This document shows, piece by piece, positions 33,875 through 44,762 of a DNA stretch of 64,000 nt. The stretch lies in the NCBI RefSeq assembly GCF_019891175.1, contig NZ_CP072600.1:5456001-5520000 (forward strand). Reading direction: 5' to 3'. Within the stretch, counting starts at the first letter, position 1; each line of letters begins with the position of its first letter. The translations under genes were made by a program, and so were the position numbers. The stretch is from Leptothermofonsia sichuanensis E412. GTDB lineage: Bacteria > Cyanobacteriota > Cyanobacteriia > Leptolyngbyales > Leptolyngbyaceae. The notes beneath the pieces are model-generated. The model saw nothing but the letters and a program-made list of their open reading frames with translations, was not told the DNA's origin and searched no databases.

Positions 33875-34933
33875 TCATACCTGCGGTTGGCGGCGAGCGG
33901 TCTTCCAAACCTGCCAGCTAATAATGCCCAGCAGAATGGTGGCGGCGATCGCATAGCCCCAACCGCTTGGCATGTTGGAAATTGCCATTGCCAGACTACC
34001 CACCCAGAGTGTGAGGGAGTAGATGAACAGAACAATCAACCGTTGGGGCAGCCCCGCCTGTAAAAGACGATGATGGAGATGGCGTTTATCCGCTGCGAAA
34101 GGAGATTTGCCTCTCCGCAGGCGATCCACAATCACAGAGGAAATATCCAGGATTGGCACTGCCAGAATCAGATAAGGAAGCAGAACAGCCACAGTGGTTA
34201 CCCCCTTGACCAGCCCAATGACGCCAATACCTGCCAGCGTAAAGCCCATGAAATAGGCTCCTCCATCCCCCATAAAAATCTGGGCCGGATTGAAATTATA
34301 TCGCAGGAATCCTAACGATGCCCCTGCCAGCGCCGCAGCGATCAGGGCAGCGGCTGGTTGATTCATAAACAGACAGACGATCATCATGACAACAGCAGCA
34401 ATCCCGGAAACACCTGCTGCCAGACCATCCAATCCATCGATCATATTGATCGCGTTTGCCATCCCAACCAGCCAGACGACTGTGAGCAAAAGGCTAATCC
34501 AGTCCTGGAGCTGGACTAAACCCATGAAGGGGATGGTCAAAAAATGAATTTGAACTCCGGCCTGCCATGCCATTCCCGCCACAACAAGCTGCATCACCAA
34601 ACGACTGAGGGCTGGTAGGGTAAACAGATCATCTGCCAGACCAATCAAGAAGAAGGCAAGCCCACCAATGGTCACTCCCCAAACTTCGTATTCTTTCGAG
34701 GGCGGCAGGGTACCAAAGCCTCCCATCCGCCAGATCAGCAGCAGGGCAACCAGGGTGCCCGCAAAGATAGAGACCCCTCCCAGGCGAACCATTGGACGCT
34801 TATGGATCTTGCGTCCACCCGGTTGATCTACGAGTCCAGCTTTCAGTCCAAATTTTTTAACCATTGGGGTGGTGTAGATTACAACCACAAGCGCAATCAG
34901 GAAGACGGTTAGGTGATACAGATGGTGAGGCAT
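33875..34933 (-). CDS. WecA/TagO-like undecaprenyl-phosphate sugar-1-phosphate transferase
   Basis: A 352-residue membrane protein from the ATG at 34933 (a TTG at 34957 is possible). About ten or eleven helices carry the family motifs: LIGLADDLFTL (metal-binding Asp pair), NAINMIDGLDGLAAG, FMGDGGAYFMGF and DKRHLHHRLLQAGL. The HxHH-type motif places it with WecA/TagO rather than MraY. It would start lipid-linked glycan synthesis and could feed the polysaccharide clusters in this window (inference). Confidence 0.87.
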   Translation of the reverse strand: MPHHLYHLTVFLIALVVVIYTTPMVKKFGLKAGLVDQPGGRKIHKRPMVRLGGVSIFAGTLVALLLIWRMGGFGTLPPSKEYEVWGVTIGGLAFFLIGLADDLFTLPALSRLVMQLVVAGMAWQAGVQIHFLTIPFMGLVQLQDWISLLLTVVWLVGMANAINMIDGLDGLAAGVSGIAAVVMMIVCLFMNQPAAALIAAALAGASLGFLRYNFNPAQIFMGDGGAYFMGFTLAGIGVIGLVKGVTTVAVLLPYLILAVPILDISSVIVDRLRRGKSPFAADKRHLHHRLLQAGLPQRLIVLFIYSLTLWVGSLAMAISNMPSGWGYAIAATILLGIISWQVWKTARRQPQV

Positions 34934-35401
34934 CTGGTTCCAGGGGGTCAAGGACAAAGGACAGGCAGAGTGTACTATATTTCAGCCGAGGATCGACTAA
35001 GTTTTGTTAATCGAAATCAATTTTGCCGTCTTTTGAGTGATTTGGCTAACAAAAATCTAAAAATTGAGTGAACTTTTCTCGTATTGCTTGATTGGTACCT
35101 GATTTCGTGGTGTGCCTATCCAGTTTTTCTAAACTTATCTACACAATCCAGATGATTTCCCAGGAATATCGAGGGTCGAAATATGAGGTTTTTGTGAACT
35201 TGAAGACTGATGACTGAGTAAATGTACTGTGTAGCCAGTTTCTTAACTGTAACGTTTTCAGGCTTAAAACACAGGGCAGTGAGACTCACCACAAACGCAC
35301 AAAGAACACAAAGGAATGGCTCTGTGTTCTCTGTGCCTCTGTGGTGAATTCTGAGTTCTCTGGTGATCCGTATCTAAAGTACCCCGCTTTCCGGGCAGGA
35401 C
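34934..35401. other. spacer with CACAGAG-type inverted repeat, copy 2 (35287-35346)
   Basis: CACCACAAACGC at 35287 pairs imperfectly with the CTCTGTGGTG end at 35346, similar to 31477-31534. The rest is A/T-rich with no gene I can support; it lies upstream of the WecA-like gene and downstream of glyA. Confidence 0.6.
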
Positions 35402-36685
35402 TTAAGCCAGGGCAGGCACCGGAATATTCAGATGAGGGTAGAGGGGAAAGCGGGAACAAAGGTCAGCTACCCGTTGTTGACAGTCCTGGGCGATCGCCTC
35501 ATCCTCAGGGTTCAGCAAGCGATCGGCAATGATGTTGCCAATCTCTGTAAACTCGGCGACTCCCATACCACGTGTGGTCATTGCTGGAGAGCCTAGCCGT
35601 AAGCCGCTGGTGACAAAAGGCGATTCCGGGTCAAAGGGAACGGTATTTTTGTTAGCTGTAATATTCACTTTACTGACCAGTTGATCTGCCACTTTGCCGG
35701 TCATACCAATTGAGCGCAGATCTACCAGCATCAGGTGGTTATCGGTCCCTCCAGACACAATCTTGAACCCCCGATTTTGCAATTGGGTAGCTAGGGCACG
35801 GGCATTGTCAATCACCTGTCCGCAGTAGGTTTTGAACTCTGGCTTGAGTGCTTCGCCAAAGGCAACCGCTTTGGCTGCAATCACATGCTGCAGAGGTCCT
35901 CCCTGGCTACCCGGAAAGACGGCTTTATCAAATTTCTTGCCCAGCTCTGGGTCACGGGTCAGGATCAAACCGCCGCGAGGACCCCGCAGGGTTTTGTGGG
36001 TTGTAGAGGTGACCACATCGCAATAGGGGATGGGATTGGGGTGATGCCCACTGGCAACCAGTCCAGCAATGTGGGCAATGTCTGCCATCAGGTAGGCACC
36101 CACTTCATCGGCGATCGCCCGAAACTTGTCAAACTCAATCACGCGAGAGTAGGCAGAATAGCCACAGATAATCAGCCTGGGACGGTGCTGAAGCACCAGG
36201 TCACGGATCTGGTCAAAGTCCAGTCGTTCAGTCTCTTGATTGACCCCATAGTGCTGCTTGTTGAACCATAGACCCGACACATTCACAGGAGAGCCATGGG
36301 TCAGGTGACCTCCGTGGGATAAATCCATGCCCATGAAGGTATCTCCTGGTTGTAGAAGTGCCAGGAAAACTGCAAAATTTGCCTGTGCCCCTGAGTGGGG
36401 TTGCACATTGGCATGGGCAGCGCCAAACAATTGCTTAATCCGGTCAATCGCCAGTTGCTCTGCCTGGTCAATAAATTCACAGCCCCCGTAGTAGCGCTTG
36501 CCGGGAAGCCCTTCAGCATATTTATTCGTCAGCACTGAACCCTGAGCAGCCAGGACAGCCGCAGAGGTAAAGTTTTCACTGGCAATCAGTTCCAGGTGGT
36601 CCCGCTGGCGTTGAAGTTCGTGTTGCAGGATTTCGGCGATCGCCGGATCAGTTTCAGCAAGGAAGTCTAAGTTTGTTCGAGTCAC
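35402..36685 (-). CDS. glyA: serine hydroxymethyltransferase
   Basis: A PLP enzyme that interconverts serine and glycine with tetrahydrofolate. It has [12 protein letters not shown], the [15 protein letters not shown] loop, [27 protein letters not shown], and the PLP-lysine motif [16 protein letters not shown] chose the GTG at 36685 because it has GAGGGG upstream and gives 427 residues, the usual cyanobacterial length; the ATG at 36709 would add eight residues without a ribosome site. Confidence 0.95.
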   Translation of the reverse strand: MTRTNLDFLAETDPAIAEILQHELQRQRDHLELIASENFTSAAVLAAQGSVLTNKYAEGLPGKRYYGGCEFIDQAEQLAIDRIKQLFGAAHANVQPHSGAQANFAVFLALLQPGDTFMGMDLSHGGHLTHGSPVNVSGLWFNKQHYGVNQETERLDFDQIRDLVLQHRPRLIICGYSAYSRVIEFDKFRAIADEVGAYLMADIAHIAGLVASGHHPNPIPYCDVVTSTTHKTLRGPRGGLILTRDPELGKKFDKAVFPGSQGGPLQHVIAAKAVAFGEALKPEFKTYCGQVIDNARALATQLQNRGFKIVSGGTDNHLMLVDLRSIGMTGKVADQLVSKVNITANKNTVPFDPESPFVTSGLRLGSPAMTTRGMGVAEFTEIGNIIADRLLNPEDEAIAQDCQQRVADLCSRFPLYPHLNIPVPALA

Positions 36686-36981
36686 AGCAAAAAGCCCCTC
36701 AGAAAACATGGAATCGGATCAGCAAGATGAATGCGCCTGTTAAACCCATGCTAACGACATTTGCATGGGTAACAAATCTCACCCGGACAAATCATAATAC
36801 TTCGGGCGGATTCAATTAAGTCATTATTAGGCTGGCAGAGACTTTTCATATTGAGAGAATGACTCAGGTGATACTTCGGAGATAGGTTCAGACATATTAA
36901 GCTTATGTGTACGATCCCGCTCTCTGTAGAGACCAGATTAGAATGGGATCAGGGGATTGGAAGCCTACAGGAGGTGTGCCA

Positions 36982-37179
36982 ATGCTTGTCATCCTCATGG
37001 ACAATCAGCTAATTCCCCCTCAGAAGGTTTGCCAGAGTTGTTTAATGGCTGATCAGAGCGGACAACCCCGCTGGAAGGGAGGGCAACTTCGCTGTGGTCA
37101 TGCCATCCATCCGCTAAGTGAGCAGCAGCCAGAGCAGTTTGAGTGTGCAATGGGTTTTCGGGTGGCGAATATTGAGTAA
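36982..37179 (+). CDS. small Cys-rich (possible zinc-binding) protein
   Basis: A 65-residue protein from the ATG at 36982, with AGGAGG six or seven bases upstream. It has CQSCLMAD, an RCGHAIHPL segment and a later Cys (FECAMGF), four Cys plus His that could bind zinc. The strong ribosome site and the pattern argue for a real gene. I do not recognise the family. It stands alone between glyA and purF. Confidence 0.6.
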   Translation: MLVILMDNQLIPPQKVCQSCLMADQSGQPRWKGGQLRCGHAIHPLSEQQPEQFECAMGFRVANIE

Positions 37180-37336
37180 AGGGGCCGTGGGCAGGAGTCA
37201 GTATCCTTACAGGGCTTATCAGCCTATCAGTCTATTTTGCCACACCCGGTACCTGGTACCCAGTGCTCCAAAATCGTGGTTAACCATTTGAAATTGCTTC
37301 AGGTTACTGATTACCCACTATCCACTAATTTCAAAA

Positions 37337-38860
37337 CTATACCTTTTCCAGCACAGCGACCTTCTCCAGTTTCAGTTTGGAGCGCTTCACAGGTTCGGGA
37401 ACAGGGACGGGATAATCGCCTGTGAAACAGGCAGAGCAAAAATGATCCGGATTGCTATGGGTTTCACTCAACATCCCTGCCCAGCTCAGGTAACTGAGAG
37501 AATCCACCCCAATCTGGGCGGCAATTTCCGTCACCGAATTAGTGGCAGCGATGAGTTGATCCTGATTGTCAGTGTCAATGCCATAGAAGCAGGGATGAGT
37601 CACCGGCGGGGAAGAGATGCGCATGTGTACTTCAGTGGCTCCCGCCTCTCGCAATGCCTTGACAATCTTGCGGCTGGTGGTGCCTCGCACAATAGAATCA
37701 TCCACAATCACAACACGCTTCCCATTCAGCACATCCTTCAAGGGATTGAGTTTCATGCGAATGCCGGATTCCCGCATTGACTGGGTGGGTTGAATAAAGG
37801 TACGACCCACATAACGGTTTTTAATCAATCCTTCGGCATAGGGAATACCGGATGCCTGGGAAAATCCGATCGCCGCCGGAATACCTGAATCAGGCACGGC
37901 AATCACCAGGTCTGCCTCAACTGGAGATTCGGAAGCCAGTCGCCGACCAATCCGCATCCGATAGCTGTAAAGGCTTTCATCATCCATCACGCTATCAGGA
38001 CGGGCGAAGTAGATCATTTCAAAAATACAGAGTTTGGGCTTCGGTTGCTGTGCCCAGTGGAAGGAAGCCAACCCTTCCTCGTTAATCCACACCAGTTCAC
38101 CGGGTTCCACCTCTCTTAAAAATTCTGCACCGATAATATCTAAACCACAGGTTTCAGAGGACAGGACATACCGAATAGGGTCTGTCGAGGAATGCTGAGG
38201 CAATGTGCCAATTACCAGGGGGCGAATGCCGTTGGGATCGCGGACCCCCATCATGCCAGCAGGCGTACCAATCACCAGGCTAAAGGCTCCCTGACAACGA
38301 TTGAAAGCACTGATGGCACCCTCCAGCCAGCCTTTGCCAGTGCTGATTTCCTCAGCGATCGCCAGTGCGATCAGTTCCGAGTCGGTGGTGGTGACCAGAT
38401 TATAGTTACTCCTTAACAGGTCTTCCCGGAGTTGAATCGTATTGACCAGATTGCCATTGTGAGCCAGGGCCAGGGTACCCAGGCAGGTTTTTGTGACGGC
38501 AGGCTGAGCGTTGACAACCCGGCTGGAACCTGTGGTGGAATAGCGGGTGTGTCCAACGGCAAGATCTCCCGGCATTTCACCCAAAATGGTTTCGCTAAAG
38601 ACCTGGGAAACCAATCCCATTTCTTTGTGTAGATGAACCTGATCGCCCTCAAAGGTTGCGATCCCGGCTGACTCCTGACCCCGATGCTGGAGGGCAAACA
38701 GTCCAAAATAGGTCAATTTTGCCACATCCTCCCCTGGGGCAAACACCCCAAAAACTCCACAGGCTTCCTCCGGCTTATCCGGTCGGTCTGGACTGAACGG
38801 TGGTGAAAAAGGGTTGGACTGAGCGGCGGAATCAGCATCAGAAGGCGGATAGAGGTTCAT
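37337..38860 (-). CDS. purF: amidophosphoribosyltransferase
   Basis: First enzyme of purine synthesis, 507 residues. After a propeptide of about 33 residues rich in Ser/Pro comes EEACGVFGV, whose Cys is the N-terminal nucleophile after processing, then ALQHRGQESAGI. The PRPP site VVIVDDSIVRGTTSRK is intact. HPCFYGID and the C-terminal CSACFTGDYP fit the B. subtilis type that carries a 4Fe-4S cluster. It follows purL on the same strand with a 178-base gap, so the two are probably co-transcribed. Confidence 0.95.
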   Translation of the reverse strand: MNLYPPSDADSAAQSNPFSPPFSPDRPDKPEEACGVFGVFAPGEDVAKLTYFGLFALQHRGQESAGIATFEGDQVHLHKEMGLVSQVFSETILGEMPGDLAVGHTRYSTTGSSRVVNAQPAVTKTCLGTLALAHNGNLVNTIQLREDLLRSNYNLVTTTDSELIALAIAEEISTGKGWLEGAISAFNRCQGAFSLVIGTPAGMMGVRDPNGIRPLVIGTLPQHSSTDPIRYVLSSETCGLDIIGAEFLREVEPGELVWINEEGLASFHWAQQPKPKLCIFEMIYFARPDSVMDDESLYSYRMRIGRRLASESPVEADLVIAVPDSGIPAAIGFSQASGIPYAEGLIKNRYVGRTFIQPTQSMRESGIRMKLNPLKDVLNGKRVVIVDDSIVRGTTSRKIVKALREAGATEVHMRISSPPVTHPCFYGIDTDNQDQLIAATNSVTEIAAQIGVDSLSYLSWAGMLSETHSNPDHFCSACFTGDYPVPVPEPVKRSKLKLEKVAVLEKV

Positions 38861-39038
38861 GCTTCAGTTCAACTCCTGTAAGGAATGGGTTCAGAATAGT
38901 TCACCTGGATGATATCCAGAGATTTGCGAATCTTAAGATTGCTTTAATCTTCTCATCATCTACGACTACATCCTAGCAATTCAGGATAATTTTCTGGTTG
39001 GGTGATCCCTGACCTGGTGGATTAAGCCAGCCCATCTG

Positions 39039-41561
39039 TTAACTTGCCAGGTAGCGTTCAATGGCCTTGTGCCAGCGATCGCCCATCTGCTCAAGGGTGA
39101 CCTTGATTAAGGGCAGATTATCTGCTGTCATGATTTGGAGGGTGGATTCCAGACTGACAACCGTTCCCAGCCTTTGCCAGTCGTGCCCTAAATGCTGGGT
39201 CAGGTAAGTTTCCCAAATCTCCTGACGGTTTGCCGGAACCGAAACCAGAATCCGCGCTCCACCTTCGGCGAATAGCAGGTGATCCCAGCGGGTGGGGGAG
39301 TGGGGAGAGAGGGGGGTGGGGAGAGAGGGTGAACGGCTAACTGTTGGTAGATGAATGGTTGCCCCCAGGCCGCCGCTAATACAGGATTCCGCCAGAGCCA
39401 CTGCCAGCCCGCCTTCAGCACAATCATGGGCAGAATGGATCCACCCCTGGTGAATTCCGCCACGGCAGACTGACTGAACTCGACGCTCCAGGTCAAAGTC
39501 AACAATGGGGGGATGTCCTGTCACCAGTTTGTGAATCGTAGCTAAATACTCTGATCCGCCCAGCGTTGCCGTCTGGTCTACCGGCTGTTCATGGCGTGCT
39601 TCCAGGCGCAGTCCCAGTAAATAAATCAGATCACCATCTGCCTTCCAGCCCTGACCACAAATCCTGGTCAGATCAGGAATAATTCCCACCATGCCCACCA
39701 CCGGGGTGGGATAAATGGGCTGGGGGGTGCCGTCTGTATCCAGGGTTTCGTTGTAGAGCGACACATTACCGCCAGTGACCGGAGTACCGAGTTCACGGCA
39801 GGCTTTTGCCAGCCCCCGGCAGGCTTCCGCCAGTTGCCAGTAGCCGATCGCCTTCTCCGGACTGCCAAAATTTAGATTATCGGTTACAGCAACTGGCTCA
39901 GCCCCAACACAACTCAAATTGCGGGCTGCTTCTGCCACCGCCGCTTTCGTCCCCTCAAACGGGTTCAGATAAACATACCGGGAATTACAATCAACCGTAG
40001 CCGCAACCCCTTTATCAGGAGCTTTAAGTTGAGATCTTTGAGTTGAGATCTTTGAGCTGAGATCCTTGAGTTGAGCGTTGAATGTTTTGAGCGGAGAGGG
40101 TTGAGGGGTCTTCTGTCCCTCATTCTCTGCCCCTTCCCCTTCCCAATTTTCCCCACTGCCCTCCTTCACTGGACGAATCCGAATAATGGTGGCATCCGCC
40201 CCACCGGGCAGAAGCACCGTATTGTTCTGCACCTGATGGTCGTACTGCCGGTAAACCCAGCGTTTGGAAGCGATCGTGGGGGTTGCCAGAAGCTTGAGCA
40301 GGATGTCGTTCCAGGTATACAACTGATTCTGAAGTTGAATTCCCTCCAGGTTACAGGGCGGCAGGCTGTCTTCGCTCCATGCCCAGGCTTGACGGGCATA
40401 TTCAGGGGGTTCCTTTAACAATTCCCGGTGGTAGATAGGAGTGTTGTCTGCCAGGGCAGTCGCGGGAATTTCGGCGGCGACCTCTCCCTTAAACAGAATG
40501 CGCACGATGGGGTCAGCAATCACAGTTCCAGCAACAACGGCATGAAGTCCCCAGCGCTCAAAAATATCAATCAACTCCTGCTCCCGTCCCTTATGGGACA
40601 CAAACAGCATCCGTTCCTGGGACTCAGACAGCAGGTACTCGTAGGGCACCATGCCGGTTTCGCGCACCGGGATCTTGTCCAGGTCAAGTTCAATGCCAAC
40701 ACCGCCTTTAGCGGCCATTTCAGAGGTGGAACAGGTAATTCCAGCAGCTCCCATGTCCTGGGCGGCGACCACAGCACCGGTTTTGAATGCCTCCAGGCAG
40801 GCTTCAATCAGGGATTTTTCCAGAAATGGATCGCCCACCTGCACCGCGGGGCGATCGTCCATTGATTCATCACTCAGTTCGGCGCTGGCAAAACTGGCTC
40901 CCCCCATGCCATCCCGTCCCGTGGTAGAGCCGACATAAAGAACCGGATTGCCGACTCCCCTGGCTCCGGATTTCACAATCTCTGGCGTTTCCATCAGTCC
41001 CAGGGCCATCACATTCACCAGGGGATTGCCGGAGTAAGCCGGATCAAAATAAATCTCGCCGCCAACGGTGGGTACCCCCACACAGTTTCCGTAGTGGGCA
41101 ATTCCGGATACAACGCCTGTAAACAATCGGCGGGTGCGGGCATCGTCCAGGGAACCAAAGCGGAGGGAGTTGAGGATGGCGATCGGGCGGGCACCCATCG
41201 TGAAAATATCTCGCAAAATGCCACCCACACCAGTTGCTGCTCCCTGGAAGGGTTCAACGGCTGAAGGATGGTTATGGGACTCAATTTTGAACGCCAGCCG
41301 CAATCCATCCCCCAGATCCACAACCCCCGCATTCTCTCCGGGACCCACCAGAATGCGATCGCCCTCCGTCGGAAATTGCCGCAACAGAGGGCGGGAGTTC
41401 TTGTAGCAACAATGTTCTGACCACATCACCCCAAACATCCCCAGTTCCGCCTTGTTGGGATGGCGACCAAGACGGCGAACAATTTCTTCGTACTCCTCTG
41501 GCTTAATGCCCTCAGCGGCAATTTCTTCAGGGGAAAAGGGAGCGGATGCGAGAGCAGTCAT
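39039..41561 (-). CDS. purL: phosphoribosylformylglycinamidine synthase subunit PurL
   Basis: The small-type FGAM synthase ATPase subunit, normally about 740-780 residues but 840 here. Motifs include [41 protein letters not shown] and [16 protein letters not shown]. Two extra segments explain the length: residues about 465-517, Glu/Gly/Ser-rich and then repetitive [19 protein letters not shown], and about 739-757, a Ser/Pro/Leu run. Both read like translated spacer repeats and fall between conserved blocks, so the enzyme may still work. The frame is open throughout. Confidence 0.95.
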   Translation of the reverse strand: MTALASAPFSPEEIAAEGIKPEEYEEIVRRLGRHPNKAELGMFGVMWSEHCCYKNSRPLLRQFPTEGDRILVGPGENAGVVDLGDGLRLAFKIESHNHPSAVEPFQGAATGVGGILRDIFTMGARPIAILNSLRFGSLDDARTRRLFTGVVSGIAHYGNCVGVPTVGGEIYFDPAYSGNPLVNVMALGLMETPEIVKSGARGVGNPVLYVGSTTGRDGMGGASFASAELSDESMDDRPAVQVGDPFLEKSLIEACLEAFKTGAVVAAQDMGAAGITCSTSEMAAKGGVGIELDLDKIPVRETGMVPYEYLLSESQERMLFVSHKGREQELIDIFERWGLHAVVAGTVIADPIVRILFKGEVAAEIPATALADNTPIYHRELLKEPPEYARQAWAWSEDSLPPCNLEGIQLQNQLYTWNDILLKLLATPTIASKRWVYRQYDHQVQNNTVLLPGGADATIIRIRPVKEGSGENWEGEGAENEGQKTPQPSPLKTFNAQLKDLSSKISTQRSQLKAPDKGVAATVDCNSRYVYLNPFEGTKAAVAEAARNLSCVGAEPVAVTDNLNFGSPEKAIGYWQLAEACRGLAKACRELGTPVTGGNVSLYNETLDTDGTPQPIYPTPVVGMVGIIPDLTRICGQGWKADGDLIYLLGLRLEARHEQPVDQTATLGGSEYLATIHKLVTGHPPIVDFDLERRVQSVCRGGIHQGWIHSAHDCAEGGLAVALAESCISGGLGATIHLPTVSRSPSLPTPLSPHSPTRWDHLLFAEGGARILVSVPANRQEIWETYLTQHLGHDWQRLGTVVSLESTLQIMTADNLPLIKVTLEQMGDRWHKAIERYLAS

Positions 41562-41706
41562 AGGAGATGAATTTTGGGGATGCCAGTAATCAATGAAACG
41601 GCTCTATTCTATCGAGATTTACATTTCTTCAGGTATTGAGTGTCCAAGTTTCTTCAGGTTTGGGAGCAGTTGTGAAGTTTGAGGTGTGAAACGCACAACT
41701 AACAAC

Positions 41707-41761
41707 TCTCACCCTCACCCCTCATCCTCACTCCTCACTCCTTACCCCTCACTCCTCACCC
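41707..41761. repeat. C/T-rich short-unit repeat (CACTCCTCA type)
   Basis: Repeated CACCCCTCA / CACTCCTCA units in the purL-sbcD spacer. The second PurL insert (39290-39345) is the same kind of sequence on the other strand. Confidence 0.65.
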
Positions 41762-41834
41762 AAAACTGCTATAAATCCGGTTTTTTAGAGTATAAATAGG
41801 ACGCGGGTACTACTTCTTCGCTCCTGCGTACTTC

Positions 41835-43157
41835 ATGATTAAAATTCTGCATCTGTCTGATATTCATCTGGGAAGCGGATTTTCCCACGGGCGGGTGAAT
41901 CCGGAAACGGGACTCAATACCCGGTTGGAGGATTTCGTGCGTGCTTTGGGGTGGTGTATTGACCGGGCGATCGCTGAGCCTGTAGATCTCGTCCTGTTTG
42001 GGGGCGATGCCTTCCCCGATGCCACGCCGCCCCCGTTTGTCCAGGAAGCCTTCGCCAGTCAATTTCGCCGTTTGGTGGATGCTGAAATTCCGACGGTGCT
42101 ACTGGTGGGTAACCATGACCAGCACGCCCAGGGCACGGGTGGAGCCAGTCTGTGTATCTACCGCACACTAGGAGTGCCGGGGTTCGTGGTGGGCGATCGC
42201 CTGGAAACCCACCTCATCCAAACTCGTAACGGTCCCGTCCAGGTGATTACTCTACCCTGGCTGACCCGTTCAACCCTGCTCACTCGTCCAGAGGCAGAAG
42301 GGCGATCGATGGGTGAAGTGGGTCAATTATTAATCGATCGCCTGCGGGTCGCCCTGGAAGGGGAAATCCGTAAACTCGATTCGGAGATTCCCACGGTCTT
42401 GCTGGCACACCTGATGGCAGACAATGCCCGTTATGGAGCGGAGCGGTTTCTGGCTGTGGGGAAGGGGTTCACGGTGCCGGTTGCCCTGCTTGCCCGTCCC
42501 TGCTTTGACTACGTAGCATTGGGTCACGTTCACCGCCACCAGATACTCTGTGAGCAACCACCGATTATCTACCCCGGCAGCATTGAGCGGGTTGATTTTA
42601 GTGAGGAAAAGGAAGATAAGGGCTTTGTCCTGGTGGAAGTAGAGCGGGGCAACACCCGGTTTGAGTTTTGTCCGCTGCCAGTACGTCCCTTCCGCACAAT
42701 CGAAGTGGATCTGTCTGAAGCAGAAGACCCACAGGCAAAATTGCTGCGAACGTTAAAACCAGAACGGATCCAAGATACAGTCGTTCGCTTAATCTATCGG
42801 CTCCGCTCAGACCAAATTAATCAGATTGACAATTCGGTTCTGTATGAGGCATTGAGTCCTGCCCACAGCTACACTATCCATCCAGAACTGGTCAGCCAGC
42901 TTGCCCGTCCCCGCTTACCAGAGTTGGGCATGGGCAACACGGTTGACCCCATAGAGGCGCTCAAGGCATACCTGGACAACCGGGAAGATCTGCAAGAACT
43001 GGCAACCGATATGCTACACGTTGCAAATGATTTATTGTCCAATCGGCAGGAAGACTGGCTGGAACGGATGGGGTTAGAGGCAGAATCCATCCTGGGAACC
43101 CCGGTTACGGAGGCTGAAATTCTAGAGGAACCTGATACCCAGCTACGTTTGTTGTGA
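41835..43157 (+). CDS. SbcD-like metallophosphatase / DNA exonuclease subunit
   Basis: A 440-residue calcineurin-type phosphoesterase. It has LHLSDIHLGSGF, LFGGDAFPDATPP, LLVGNHDQHAQG and ALGHVHRHQ, the five metal-binding blocks of the SbcD/Mre11 group, followed by the capping region and a C-terminal part (about 300-440). Such proteins pair with the SMC-like ATPase SbcC, but no SbcC gene lies in the window. Confidence 0.87.
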   Translation: MIKILHLSDIHLGSGFSHGRVNPETGLNTRLEDFVRALGWCIDRAIAEPVDLVLFGGDAFPDATPPPFVQEAFASQFRRLVDAEIPTVLLVGNHDQHAQGTGGASLCIYRTLGVPGFVVGDRLETHLIQTRNGPVQVITLPWLTRSTLLTRPEAEGRSMGEVGQLLIDRLRVALEGEIRKLDSEIPTVLLAHLMADNARYGAERFLAVGKGFTVPVALLARPCFDYVALGHVHRHQILCEQPPIIYPGSIERVDFSEEKEDKGFVLVEVERGNTRFEFCPLPVRPFRTIEVDLSEAEDPQAKLLRTLKPERIQDTVVRLIYRLRSDQINQIDNSVLYEALSPAHSYTIHPELVSQLARPRLPELGMGNTVDPIEALKAYLDNREDLQELATDMLHVANDLLSNRQEDWLERMGLEAESILGTPVTEAEILEEPDTQLRLL

Positions 43158-43169
43158 AAGCCAGAGGTG

Positions 43170-43316
43170 CAGACCTCGGCGGTTTGGGCCAGAATCGGCG
43201 TCCCGAAAAAGATCACAGCTAAATCTCCGAGGTCTTAGGGATGTTTCAGACCTCGGCGGTTTGGGCCAGCATCGGCATCCCGAAAAAGATCACAGTTAAA
43301 CCTCCGAAGTCTTGGG
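43170..43316. repeat. tandem pair of a 70-base palindromic element
   Basis: Copies at 43170-43240 and 43248-43316 share over 85% of bases. Each begins AGACCTCGGCGGTTT and ends with an inverted AAA-CTCCGAGGTCTT version of the same motif, around a core with CCCGAAAAAGATCACAG. It lies downstream of the sbcD-like gene and upstream of the flippase. Confidence 0.8.
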
Positions 43317-43407
43317 CGAATGCGATCGCTCACCCCTCCGCTCAGGGAACTCTCACAGTAACTTCATAGGTAATCTTTGCCCTACGAGGTGCTGTTCAAC
43401 CCCCCCC

Positions 43408-44736
43408 ATGAACCAATCCTGGATTCAGCTTTTACCCCCTGCCCTCCGTTCAAAGCTGGACGGACACTACGCTTTACAAAAAATTATTGGCAACACTGGC
43501 TGGTTATTTGCTGATCGCATCCTGCGAATGGGAGTGGGCCTGGTTGTTGGCGTATGGGTCGCTCGATTTTTAGGACCCAACCAGTTTGGTTTATTTAACT
43601 ATGCAGTGGCTTTTACAGCGATTTTTGGGGCGATCGCTTCTCTGGGCTTAGATAGCATTGCCGTGCGTGAAATTGTTCGGACTCCAGAGCACAAAGACCA
43701 GATCTTAGGTACCACTTTCGTACTCAGGCTGATTGGTAGCGTTCTGGTATGGCTGTTAACTGTCGGAGTAATCATCCTGTCCCGTCCAAATGATGGGTTG
43801 ACTCAAACACTGGTAGGGATTATCGCAGCAGGAGCAATTTTTCAAGCAGGGGACACCATTGATTGTTGGTTTCAGTCCCAGATCCAGTCAAAATACACCG
43901 TTACAGCTAAAAATATTGCTTTTACACTGATTGCTGGCTTCAAAATTGTGCTCATTCAAATGCAGGCCCCTCTGGTTGCCTTTGCCTGGGCAGGGCTGGC
44001 AGAAATCATTGTCGCTAGTATTGGTCTGGCAATTGCTTATCAAGCGAGCGGCAATCATCTAGTAAAGTGGCGATTTTCCCTCCCTCAAGCCAAACAACTA
44101 TTGAAAGATGGTTCTCCCCTGATTCTGTCCAGTCTCATGATCATGATTTATATGCGAGTTGATCAGGTCATGCTGGCAGAGATTTTGGGAGAACAGGAAG
44201 TGGGATTTTACTCTGCCGCTGTCAGGCTGGCAGAAGTTTGGTACTTTATTCCAACTGCCATTGTTTCCTCCACATTCCCCAGTATTATCGAAGCTCGTCA
44301 GGTGAGTGAAACCCTGTTTTTTGAGCGGTTGCAAGTTCTCTATCGCCTGATGGCATCAACTGCTTATCTGATAGCTATTCCAACCACCCTTTTATCAGGA
44401 TGGATAATTCATCTCTTATTTGGAAATGCCTATGAAAAAGCAGGTCCAATGCTGGCTGTTCTCGTCTGGGCGAGCCTGTTTGTTAATTTGGGGGTTGCTC
44501 GCAGTTCTTTCCTCACGGCAATGAACTGGACACGCTTACATCTATTCACGGTTTTTCTAGGATGCCTCTTAAATATTGGACTGAACATCCTGCTAATTCC
44601 TATTGCGGGGGGGGTGGGAGCAGCGATCGCAACGTGCATTTCTTACTGGTTTGCAGTTCATGGAACGTGTTTCCTCTGTCCACCTCTAACTCGGACAGGG
44701 ACTATGTTGACTAAAGCCATGCTCATCAACAGATAG
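43408..44736 (+). CDS. oligosaccharide flippase (Wzx/MATE-fold)
   Basis: A 442-residue membrane protein from the ATG at 43408; the upstream extension of the frame reads through a repeat and is not family-like. About twelve hydrophobic helices, with FADRILRMGVGLVVGVWVAR near the N-terminus and the polar YMRVDQVMLAEILGEQEVGFYS in the middle, typical of polysaccharide flippases that move lipid-linked repeat units across the inner membrane. It opens the second polysaccharide cluster. Confidence 0.88.
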   Translation: MNQSWIQLLPPALRSKLDGHYALQKIIGNTGWLFADRILRMGVGLVVGVWVARFLGPNQFGLFNYAVAFTAIFGAIASLGLDSIAVREIVRTPEHKDQILGTTFVLRLIGSVLVWLLTVGVIILSRPNDGLTQTLVGIIAAGAIFQAGDTIDCWFQSQIQSKYTVTAKNIAFTLIAGFKIVLIQMQAPLVAFAWAGLAEIIVASIGLAIAYQASGNHLVKWRFSLPQAKQLLKDGSPLILSSLMIMIYMRVDQVMLAEILGEQEVGFYSAAVRLAEVWYFIPTAIVSSTFPSIIEARQVSETLFFERLQVLYRLMASTAYLIAIPTTLLSGWIIHLLFGNAYEKAGPMLAVLVWASLFVNLGVARSSFLTAMNWTRLHLFTVFLGCLLNIGLNILLIPIAGGVGAAIATCISYWFAVHGTCFLCPPLTRTGTMLTKAMLINR

Positions 44737-44762
44737 ACTTAGACAAACCGATTCAGCTCATT

